A DNA stretch of 64,000 nucleotides, from the NCBI GenBank assembly GCA_015065295.1, contig SVQN01000002.1, forward strand, positions 1 to 64,000. The letters run 5' to 3'. The position numbers and the translations under genes are program-made. The notes under the pieces were generated by a model. It had not been told where the DNA came from, searched no databases, and saw only the letters and a program-made list of their open reading frames with translations. Shown piece by piece: positions 48,382-56,725 of the stretch (the first letter of the stretch is position 1; the number at the start of each line of letters is the position of its first letter). Source of the stretch: Oscillospiraceae bacterium. Lineage in GTDB: Bacteria; Bacillota; Clostridia; Oscillospirales; CAG-272.

Positions 48382-50379
48382 ATGTCCAAGAAAACCAACA
48401 CCCCCAACGATCCCGAAATCCACTCCATGACGGATCTCCTCGCCGAAGACGATTCCTTCGACGCGGATGCCCTGCTTGCCGACCTCGACAAAGAGTCGAA
48501 CGTCCGCAGCTACAGCGGCACCGTCTCCAAGTGGATTCTCCGCGGCATTCTCGTTGCCCTCATCGGCTTCATTTTCTACTGCATCTACGGCTATATCGAG
48601 GAACGTGCGCGCAAGAGCCTCTTCCTCGGCATCATCATGCTCGCCGGATACCTCCTCTATCCCCCGAGCAAAAAGCACGACGTTCACCTCGTCCACATCC
48701 ACTGGCAGGATGCCGCTGCTGCCGTGATCGCGTTCCTTCCTTACTTGTATTTCGCTCTGAACGTCAATGCGTTCATCGAAAAGGCGACCAAGATCACCAA
48801 TCTTGACATGATTATCGCCCTCGTCGGCATCATCGCTCTGTTTGAACTGTGCCGCCGCGTGACCGGTGTTCCGATCATGGTCGTTGCGGGATGCTTCATC
48901 GCCTACATTTTCTATCACTGTATGTTCGAGCGCGGCTTTGACTTCCTCAAAACCGTCCGCACGATCGTGTACCAGCTCTTCTACTCCAACGTTTCCATTA
49001 TGGGTTCGCCGATCAGCGTCTGTGTCGGATTCATCGTCCTGTTCATCCTGTTCGGCGCATTCCTTGAAAAATCCGGCATCGGTACCTTCTTTATCGACCT
49101 CGCCAACTCCATCGCGGGTTTCTCCGCAGGCGGTCCGGCGAAGGTTGCCGTTATCTCCAGTGCCCTCGAAGGGATGTACTCCGGTTCGTCCGTTGCCAAT
49201 ACCGTCGGTTCCGGCTCCGTGACCATCCCCGTTATGAAGAAAGCCGGCTACCGTCCCGAGTTTGCGGCAGCCGTTGAAGCGGCAGCCTCCACGGGCGGTC
49301 AGATCATGCCTCCCATCATGGGTGCGGCGGCGTTCCTCATGGCCGAAATGACCGGCTACACCTACCCGCAGATCGCAACGGCGGCGATTCTTCCGGCAGT
49401 CCTCTACTTCGCCGGTATCTTCCTGATGGTTCACTTTGAAGCAAAGCGCATCGGTCTGAAGGGTCTTCCGAAGGACAGCATCCCGAATTTCTTCAAGCTG
49501 ATGCTCCGCAAGGGATACCTCCTTCTCCCGATCATCACCCTCGTCGGTCTGATGTCGTCCGGGAAAACCGCGTCCCTCTCCGCGTCCATTGCGATTCTCG
49601 TGTCCATCGTGGTCAGCTTCTTCGATAAGGAAACCCGCTTCACTCCCGTCAAGCTCGTGGAAACCATCGAAACCGGCGCAAGAAACGCCATCGGTGTAAC
49701 GGTTGCCTGCGGTATGGCAGGGATCGTCATCGGCGTTATCAGCTACACCGGTCTGGCAACGACCCTGTTCAACGTCATCGTTCCGATCGCACGTCAGAAC
49801 GTGTTCCTTGCCCTCTTCCTGACCATGATCGCGTGCATCATCTGCGGTATGGGCGTTCCGACCACGGCAAACTACATCCTCATGGCGACCATCACCGCCC
49901 CGATCGTTGTCGAAATGGGCATTCCGCTTCTCGCGGCACACATGTTCGTCTTCTTCTTCGGGATCGTTGCGGATATCACCCCGCCGGTTGCCCTTGCAGC
50001 CTTCGCCGGTTCCGCAATCGCCCACTCGAACCCGTTCAAAACCGGTGTTCAGGCGACCAAACTCGCCATTGCGGCGTTTATCATTCCGTATGTCTTTGCG
50101 CTCAGCCCGGAAATTCTCTGGATTGACACGGAAGCTCTGGAAGTTGTCCGTATTGTCATCACGTCCGTCATCGGTATGGTCGGCATCTCCGCCGGTCTGG
50201 AAGGTTATCTGCTGCTTCCCGCAAAAATCTGGGAACGTGTGATCTTCGTCGCGGCAGGACTTCTGCTCGTTATCCCGAGCATCGAAACCGACATCATCGG
50301 TATCGTCCTGATGGTACTCTGCGTCGGTCTCCAGCTGATCCGGAAAGCGAGGAATTCCGCAAAAAAGAAAACCGCATAA
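48382..50379 (+). CDS. TRAP transporter permease, fused 4TM/12TM (TAXI type)
   Basis: FIDLANSIAGFSAGGPAKVAVISSALEGMYSGSSVANTVGSGSVTIPVMKKAGYRPEFAAAVEAAASTGGQIMPPIMGAAAFLMAE. Confidence 0.96.
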   Translation: MSKKTNTPNDPEIHSMTDLLAEDDSFDADALLADLDKESNVRSYSGTVSKWILRGILVALIGFIFYCIYGYIEERARKSLFLGIIMLAGYLLYPPSKKHDVHLVHIHWQDAAAAVIAFLPYLYFALNVNAFIEKATKITNLDMIIALVGIIALFELCRRVTGVPIMVVAGCFIAYIFYHCMFERGFDFLKTVRTIVYQLFYSNVSIMGSPISVCVGFIVLFILFGAFLEKSGIGTFFIDLANSIAGFSAGGPAKVAVISSALEGMYSGSSVANTVGSGSVTIPVMKKAGYRPEFAAAVEAAASTGGQIMPPIMGAAAFLMAEMTGYTYPQIATAAILPAVLYFAGIFLMVHFEAKRIGLKGLPKDSIPNFFKLMLRKGYLLLPIITLVGLMSSGKTASLSASIAILVSIVVSFFDKETRFTPVKLVETIETGARNAIGVTVACGMAGIVIGVISYTGLATTLFNVIVPIARQNVFLALFLTMIACIICGMGVPTTANYILMATITAPIVVEMGIPLLAAHMFVFFFGIVADITPPVALAAFAGSAIAHSNPFKTGVQATKLAIAAFIIPYVFALSPEILWIDTEALEVVRIVITSVIGMVGISAGLEGYLLLPAKIWERVIFVAAGLLLVIPSIETDIIGIVLMVLCVGLQLIRKARNSAKKKTA

Positions 50380-50396
50380 ATTTATCCTCCTATAAC

Positions 50397-50445
50397 AGAA
50401 GCACCGGAACCGGTATTCCCTCGAATGCCGTCCGGTGCTTCTGCC
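50397..50445 (+). terminator. Hairpin terminator
   Basis: gaagcaccggaaccggtattccctcgaatgccgtccggtgcttctgccgttctttct. Confidence 0.7.
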
Positions 50446-50526
50446 GTTCTTTCTCTCTCAGTTTCAGTATATGCTGCGGACTGCCCGTTCAGTACCGTGG
50501 TTGTATTGATTTCCCGTTTTCGGAAA

Positions 50527-51475
50527 TTACCCGATGTGCAGAACCGCACTGCCGCTCTTCTGCCCGATCTGAATCATTTTCGCCGGAACCGCTTTCCCGT
50601 TCCGTCCGACACAGACATTGGCCGCGTCGATTGTATACCACTCGCTGTACACCGGATTGGAGCGTTCGTATTTGCTTCGGGTGGAGTAGGTCTGTATGCA
50701 GAATGCAATGCTGTCCCAGTCCTGTGTAACCGTATAGGTATACGATGTGATCGGTTTCTCGATGACCGCAAGACTGTACCAGGTTCTCTGACCGTTGACC
50801 GCATAGGTAATCCTGACCCCGCGAACCTCTGTCGCCTGTGTCGGAAACTTCCACTGCAGCGTGAACGGCCGGTTTTTCAGAATGATCCCGCATTGGATAT
50901 GATATGGGGACAGCGTATAGATCAGACTGCCGGAACAGACAAACGCGGGAGTCTCGATCTCCGCATACGCCGCATAATTTCCGGACGCTTCTTCGCCGGT
51001 TTCATACAGCGCGACCGCAATCCGGTAATAAATTCCGTGACCATCGTCCGCGCCCTCCACGGGGTGCGAGAAAGACATCTGTTCTGTACGCCCGTCCGGT
51101 GTCAGCAGACAGCTTCTGGTATAGACCGGTTCCATGTCCGCGTTCGTCGTATGATACAGCCAGACTCCCACCGTATAGGCGGTATATCCTTCCGGAATCC
51201 CGTCCACTGTCCACGAAACACGGGAGTTCTGCCCTTTCAGAAATCCCGGATACGGCAGAAGCGAAATCACCGGTACGGAAACACTGCCGTCGCCCTTCCA
51301 TGTGATCGTATGAGTCTGTGCGGAACGTCCTTCATAGGAAATCCCCGCCGCAGAGGAAATGGTCAGCGACTGCACGCCCTCCCGGAAACTGAACAGCGCA
51401 TTCAGCGGTTTGGCAAACACCGGTTCCGAAACCGCAGCAGACTCACCGTCGTAGGTAAACGTTACCGCCGCAGGC
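50527..51475 (-). pseudogene. Phage structural/tail-type protein, C-terminal fragment joined directly to truncated terL
   Basis: Beta-rich FN3-like protein ending NVCVGRNGKAVPAKMIQIGQKSGSAVLHIG; no start of its own (upstream reading is out-of-frame terL). Confidence 0.6.
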
Positions 51476-52511
51476 CGTTGATGAGATACTGCGCTTCGTT
51501 GTCCGCAAAGATGTACTTGATATACACCCCCGGATAATCGCGCCGCAGGCCGTCCAGAAACCGCAGGCACTCGCGGTTGATCCGTTCCGCGTCGATTTCG
51601 CCTTTTCCGCCGTCCACGGCATGGTCACGCAGAACCGTGATCCTGCCGCCGTCCAGAAACGCGCTTGCCGCAAACGTGGTTTTCGACCGGTTTCCGCCGA
51701 AGTCAATCCCGATGTTCACGAACCGTATATCCTGCGGATTCACGGAATCCACCGTGAATTCGGACGGATTGTCCGCGAATTTCCGGTAAATCAGCCCCTC
51801 GGCGGCACACCGCTGTCCGAGGATGTCTCTCCGGTACCACACCGACGTTTTGTCGTACTGCGCCACGATATCGTCCAGCCGGTCTTTGGTAATCACCGGA
51901 TTGTCGAATATCGTGAAGTGCGCGTAGTTGTAGAAATCCTCACGAACCTCGCCGCTGTCCCGCATCGCCGCGTATTTATCGAGATAATCCCGGTAAATCG
52001 GCGCGTTCGGCGGTCCGGGGTTGAGGTCCCAGAACACCCGCCGGTCCCGCGCGGCAAGCTGACGGTTGAACGCCTCCCGGATAATGCCGTCGTCGTGCAG
52101 GTTGATCTCCGTGGCAATCCACATTCCGTAGGAATTCCCGCGGATCTTTTTGTACGAATCGGAATTCTTCCCGCCCGCGAAAATGATGATCCTTTCCCCG
52201 CGCTTTGTCTGCACGCGAAGTGCTTCATTGTCACGGTAACGGATCCATTTCGACCGTCCGCGGAAGATATGCTCCAGCCCGAGACCGTTGCAGTCGCCGA
52301 GATTGAGCTTCGCGTTCCCGAGCGTCGATCCGGTCGCCAGATGAAACCGGTCGGGCGAATCCTCCAGAAGCGCGGCGAACACGAAGACATTGTCCACCGT
52401 CTTTCCGGCACGCACCGCCCCTTCCGCAACGTTCACCGTCGAACGATAGGCACGCCGCATATAATCGCAGTGCCGCCCGCCGAAGATGTACCCGTTCCCC
52501 TGCACCGTCAC
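51462..52511 (-). pseudogene. terL: Phage terminase large subunit (PBSX-like), 3'-truncated
   Basis: EGAVRAGKTVDNVFVFAALLE, MWIATEINLHDDGIIREAFNRQLA, NIGIDFGGNRSKTTFAAS; ends at ADNEAQYLINGLRR without the usual C-terminal nuclease segment; GTG start after aaggagg. Confidence 0.8.
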
Positions 52512-52512
52512 G

Positions 52513-52905
52513 TCACTCACCTCCTTTCTCGTCGTTGAAAATGCTCTCGCGTAATCCCGCAAGTTCCTGATCCGCACCGGTTCCGCCGGACAGATTCTCC
52601 GGTCTGCCGCCGTTTTTCCGGTACAGGACGTCCAGATACAGCCGCATCGCCGAAACATTCCCTTCCTTCGCCAGCTTCATCAGCTCGCTCCAGACATAAG
52701 CCGCCTTCGTCTCCGCAAACCCGCGTGCCAGTGACGCCGCATACATCGGAAACTTTCCGCCGCATACCCAGTCGATGAACTCTTCTTCCGCCACCTGACA
52801 CGCCGCCAGCGCACTTTCCAGCGATTCGCCGCGTGCCATCGCGCAGACCACATCGCGCTGTTTCTGCTCCGTCGGACTTCCCGCAGATTCCTTTTCATTT
52901 TCCAT
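52513..52905 (-). CDS. terS: Phage terminase small subunit-like protein
   Basis: RDVVCAMARGESLESALAACQV...AYVWSELMKLAKEGNVSAMRLYLDVLYRKNG; immediately upstream of terL. Confidence 0.65.
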   Translation of the reverse strand: MENEKESAGSPTEQKQRDVVCAMARGESLESALAACQVAEEEFIDWVCGGKFPMYAASLARGFAETKAAYVWSELMKLAKEGNVSAMRLYLDVLYRKNGGRPENLSGGTGADQELAGLRESIFNDEKGGE

Positions 52906-53072
52906 AGGATTCCTCCTTTCCGCCGTCCGCTTCACACCCGCTTGCCCTCGGATTTACACGAACGAACTTTCGTTGTGCCAATAGTATACCACAAAAGAAC
53001 CGATTTGTCGTCCCATCTTTTTCCCACTTTTTTCCCACTTTCGTTCACAATTAAAAACGGGGGGTAAAATGC

Positions 53073-53119
53073 AAAAAACAGCCGTTTTTCAAGGTAAAAA
53101 CCTCAAAAAACGGCTGTTT
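53073..53119. terminator. Long bidirectional hairpin terminator
   Basis: aaaaaacagccgtttttcaaggtaaaaacctcaaaaaacggctgttt. Confidence 0.85.
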
Positions 53120-53197
53120 CCGCAAATATTGAATTTTGTATTTTCTTAATTATTTACAGCTTGGTTACAATTGTTTACCGATATGAACCTTCCCGTG

Positions 53198-54634
53198 TCA
53201 ATCGTTCCCGCGAACTACTTCCACCTTCAGGATGTTCGTATTCCCGGGTGTAAGAACGGGTGTCCCGGCAGCAATGACAACCGTATCCCCCGCAGAGACA
53301 ATGTCGTCCTGCTTCGCGCAGTCGATCGCATGGAGGAAGAGCTTGTCCAGCGAATCCTGCACACGGGCAAGAACGGGATAAACGCCCCAGGAAAGCGCGA
53401 GCTGGTGCATCGTTTTAATACGCGGCGTTGCGGCAACAATAGGCTGAACGGGACGGAATTTGGACATCCGGCGCGCGCTCTTCCCGGACGTGGTCAGCGT
53501 AATGATCGCCTTTGCCTTGATATCATTCGCGGTCGTGCAGGCGGCATCGCAGAGTGCGTTGGTGATATCGGTATAGTCAATTTCGTAATTCATCAGACCG
53601 TAGGCGTCCATGGCGAACGCGTCCTTTTCGGCCTGCTCGGCAATTTTCGCCATCGCCCGGACAGCGCGGAGCGGATAACGTCCGACCGCGGTTTCCCCGG
53701 ACAGCATAATGGCACTGGTTCCGTCGAACACGGCATTGGCAACGTCGGAGATTTCCGCACGGGTCGGCGTGGGATTCTCAATCATGGATTCGAGCATCTG
53801 GGTTGCGGTGATGACCATCTTCCCGGCCTGATAGCACTTCTTGATAAAGCGTTTCTGAAGCCCGGGAAGGCGTTCGAAGTCCACCTCAACGCCCATATCA
53901 CCGCGCGCAACCATGATACCGTCGGAATACTTGAGGATTTCGTCAAAGTTTTCGATCCCCTCGTGGTTTTCAATCTTGGAAATAATGCGGATGCTGTGTC
54001 CGCCGTTGTAGTCGAGGAATTTCCGTATTCCGATCACATCCTCAGCGCGGCGCACGAACGAAGCGGCGACAAAATCGACATCCTGCTCAATGCCGAACAG
54101 CAGGTCGCTCTTGTCCTTGTCGGAAAGGTGCGGCATATCGAGGGGGACATTGGGAACATTGACGCCCTTGCCGTTCTTGATTTCCCCGCCGGCGATAACC
54201 TCGCACACGATCTCCGTCTCCGTGACCTCGCGGACGTTGAGTTCAATGATCCCGTCGTTCAGAAGGATCGCGTACCCCGGTTCGACCTGTCTCGGCAGAT
54301 CCTTATAGGTAATAAAGCAGCGCGAACTGTCCCCGGGTACGTCCGGCTCGACCGTCGTAAGCGTAAACGTCGCCCCCGTCTCAAGCATCGCGGCACCCCC
54401 GCAGAAGCACCCGAGCCGAATCTCCGGTCCCTTGGTATCAAGCAGAATGGCCAGCGGCACCCCCAGTCGATCCCGCACCTCCTTGATCCTATCAATGACC
54501 TCCGCGTGTTCCTCGTGCGTCCCATGCGAGAAATTCAGTCTCGCCACGTTCATCCCCGCCCGCACCATCTTCTCGATCATCTCGCTCGAGTTCGACGCAG
54601 GGCCGAGGGTACATACAATTTTCGTCTTCAGCAT
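53198..54634 (-). CDS. pyk: Pyruvate kinase
   Basis: MLKTKIVCTLGPASNSSEMIEKMVRAGMNVARLNFSHG, ILLDTKGPEIR, IMVARGDMGVEV, MLESMIENPTPTRAEISDVANAVFDGTSAIMLSGETAVGRYP. Confidence 0.97.
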   Translation of the reverse strand: MLKTKIVCTLGPASNSSEMIEKMVRAGMNVARLNFSHGTHEEHAEVIDRIKEVRDRLGVPLAILLDTKGPEIRLGCFCGGAAMLETGATFTLTTVEPDVPGDSSRCFITYKDLPRQVEPGYAILLNDGIIELNVREVTETEIVCEVIAGGEIKNGKGVNVPNVPLDMPHLSDKDKSDLLFGIEQDVDFVAASFVRRAEDVIGIRKFLDYNGGHSIRIISKIENHEGIENFDEILKYSDGIMVARGDMGVEVDFERLPGLQKRFIKKCYQAGKMVITATQMLESMIENPTPTRAEISDVANAVFDGTSAIMLSGETAVGRYPLRAVRAMAKIAEQAEKDAFAMDAYGLMNYEIDYTDITNALCDAACTTANDIKAKAIITLTTSGKSARRMSKFRPVQPIVAATPRIKTMHQLALSWGVYPVLARVQDSLDKLFLHAIDCAKQDDIVSAGDTVVIAAGTPVLTPGNTNILKVEVVRGND

Positions 54635-54871
54635 TGCTGGGTTCTCCTTCCTCTGTTTCTGATTCTTTTCTACATTATAACATGGATACAGGGGAAGTGC
54701 AAGGGGGGACGTGTCAAGTTCCGCATTTTGCATATTCCGTACACAAAAATCAACTGACGCAACTACCAGTAGAATTTACTCAAAAACCGCGTTGTTGATT
54801 TTCGGCGGATTTGTGATAAAATAAAGTCAGTCAAAACGTTTTGAACTTACTTTCAATCAAGGAGAACAACA

Positions 54872-55879
54872 ATGAATCTCGGAAACAGAATCCGCGAACT
54901 GCGGAAGAAAAAGGGACTGACGCAGGAACAGCTTGCAAACGCACTCGGGCTGTCCCCGCAGGCCGTGTCCAAATGGGAAATCGAAGCGTCGTACCCGGAC
55001 ATGACGCTCATTCCCGTTCTTGCGAACTTTTTTGATGTGAGTCTTGACGCGCTGTTCGATTTCGATATCACGAAAAAACAGCAGAGAATCGACGAAATCA
55101 TGGAGGAAGCCGGACGGTATTTCTGGGGAAACCTCGAAAAAGCCGAGGAAATCTATCAGAAAGGGCTGGAGGATTATCCCGATTCCGATAAAATCAAGGC
55201 AGAACTGCTGTCTCTGTACGAATGCCACATGAGGTCGTTCGGACGGATGGAACTGGCAGAACGCGCGGTCGCCATTGCCGGACGGCTGATCGCAGAATCC
55301 GCCGACCTGTTTGCCGTGTGCAGTGCAAAAAATTCGCTCGCGTCGATCTATAAGATGCAGGATCGGTATGCGGAGGCGAAGGCGGTCGTGGACAGTCTGC
55401 CGTATATGTACCCGTCCCAGCTCAACGACAAAATGCGATGTACGGCGTATCTGCTGCGCGGCGAAGACCGTCTGGCGGAGGTGAAGGACTGGAGGATCAT
55501 CGAATGGCAGGAGCTGTTCATTGCGTGTGATCTGGAAGGATTGGGCTACTGGGAAACCGGCGATTACGAAAACGCGCTGAAATCCTTCCGGGAAGCGGCG
55601 GATGTGGTCGAACGGTTCCTGAAGGGAGACAAAATCTGCTATGATGCGTACCCGATCGGCGGGTCGCAGACGAATCACATGTGTATGTATCTCGAAATGG
55701 CGGGATGCCTGCTGAAACTCGGCCGCACAGACGAATGCGGGAAGGCAATCGACCGGGCGTATGACATCATCTCCCACGCATGGGACGACGATTTTGAAGC
55801 GCAGTACGACGATATCATGGCGCAGTACCGCAAAACCTATAAGGAATTCGGACTGGATGAATACAGGGAATGTCCGTAA
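54872..55879 (+). CDS. XRE-family regulator with TPR-like C-terminal domain
   Basis: MNLGNRIRELRKKKGLTQEQLANALGLSPQAVSKWEIEASYPDMTLIPVLANFFDVSLDALF. Confidence 0.9.
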   Translation: MNLGNRIRELRKKKGLTQEQLANALGLSPQAVSKWEIEASYPDMTLIPVLANFFDVSLDALFDFDITKKQQRIDEIMEEAGRYFWGNLEKAEEIYQKGLEDYPDSDKIKAELLSLYECHMRSFGRMELAERAVAIAGRLIAESADLFAVCSAKNSLASIYKMQDRYAEAKAVVDSLPYMYPSQLNDKMRCTAYLLRGEDRLAEVKDWRIIEWQELFIACDLEGLGYWETGDYENALKSFREAADVVERFLKGDKICYDAYPIGGSQTNHMCMYLEMAGCLLKLGRTDECGKAIDRAYDIISHAWDDDFEAQYDDIMAQYRKTYKEFGLDEYRECP

Positions 55880-55884
55880 CACAA

Positions 55885-55924
55885 AACGTCCGTGCAGATC
55901 ACAATCGGTCTGCACGGACGTTAG
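55885..55924. terminator. Bidirectional hairpin terminator
   Basis: aacgtccgtgcagatcacaatcggtctgcacggacgtt between convergent genes. Confidence 0.8.
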
Positions 55925-55925
55925 T

Positions 55926-56333
55926 TCAGATTCGATCAAACAGTTCGGATGGTTTGATCGCCGGAACGGGGCTGTTCCGGAAATCTTTGATATTTCGGGT
56001 TACGATATAACTTGCCTTTGCTCTCGATGCACAGACGGCTTGCAGCGCGTCTTCATAATCAGAAAACTCGAGTTCTGCTGCCCGGAGCAAATCGGATTCC
56101 CGAAGTTCCACGACATGGAAAATGGCGGTAAGCGTGGTCAGAATTTCTTTGATACGGGCGTTATCGAGTTCTTTCCGCATGATGTAGACGATATTTGGAA
56201 TAGACAGTGCAGAAATGTATCCGGTGATCTGTTCGGCTTCACAGAGACGGAACACTTTCAGAGAATCTTCAACAAAGTCCGCACGATTACAAAGAACATC
56301 CAGAATAACGTTTGTATCAATCAGAATATTCAT
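55926..56333 (-). CDS. PIN-domain toxin (VapC-like)
   Basis: MNILIDTNVILDVLCNRADF; conserved acidic residues; overlaps antitoxin gene. Confidence 0.88.
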   Translation of the reverse strand: MNILIDTNVILDVLCNRADFVEDSLKVFRLCEAEQITGYISALSIPNIVYIMRKELDNARIKEILTTLTAIFHVVELRESDLLRAAELEFSDYEDALQAVCASRAKASYIVTRNIKDFRNSPVPAIKPSELFDRI

Positions 56334-56550
56334 GACGCGCCAGCCTTTCTGCACGAGCTTTCTTTTCATCGATATCGGAAGAAAGAACGCCTACAAGACT
56401 GTCTGAAAGGAAGGAAACGGTTTGTTTTTTTGAAATCAAACGGGCAACTTCGGAACCGTTTTTCAGAATTACGATTTCCTGCCCTTCCTGAACCATTTTT
56501 AAGAATTTCCCGAAATTATTCTGGAGTTCGGTTGCGGTGACGGTAGTCAT
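56317..56550 (-). CDS. Phd/YefM-family antitoxin
   Basis: MTTVTATELQNNFGKFLKMVQEGQEIVILKNGSEVARLIS; SD aggagg. Confidence 0.92.
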   Translation of the reverse strand: MTTVTATELQNNFGKFLKMVQEGQEIVILKNGSEVARLISKKQTVSFLSDSLVGVLSSDIDEKKARAERLARHEYSD

Positions 56551-56588
56551 TGGATTTCATTCCTCCTGAAAACATTCTTTACAGTTAC

Positions 56589-56639
56589 AGTATATCACAA
56601 GATCGCTATTTTGTCAATGCACCGAAATAGCGATCTTGT
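56589..56639 (-). promoter_or_regulatory. Promoter and inverted-repeat operator of the TA module
   Basis: Minus strand TTGACA-17-TATACT; perfect 15-bp inverted repeat 56597-56611/56625-56639 overlapping spacer and flanking the -35. Confidence 0.85.
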
Positions 56640-56651
56640 TTTTTCTTGTTC

Positions 56652-56709
56652 AAAAGGTTTTGGAAAGAGGTGTGGGGAAAACCTTTTCCTTAAAAAGGTT
56701 TTCCCCACA
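56652..56709 (-). repeat. Family-1 intergenic hairpin repeat
   Basis: caaaaggttttggaaagaggtgtggggaaaaccttttccttaaaaaggttttccccaca downstream of the infB stop. Confidence 0.85.
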
Positions 56710-56725
56710 AAACTCTATTTGATAA

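Noticed and set aside
48367-50025. 552-aa minus-strand ORF
   Set aside because: Antisense shadow of the TRAP permease; Asp/Glu/His/Arg-rich composition from reverse-complemented hydrophobic codons.
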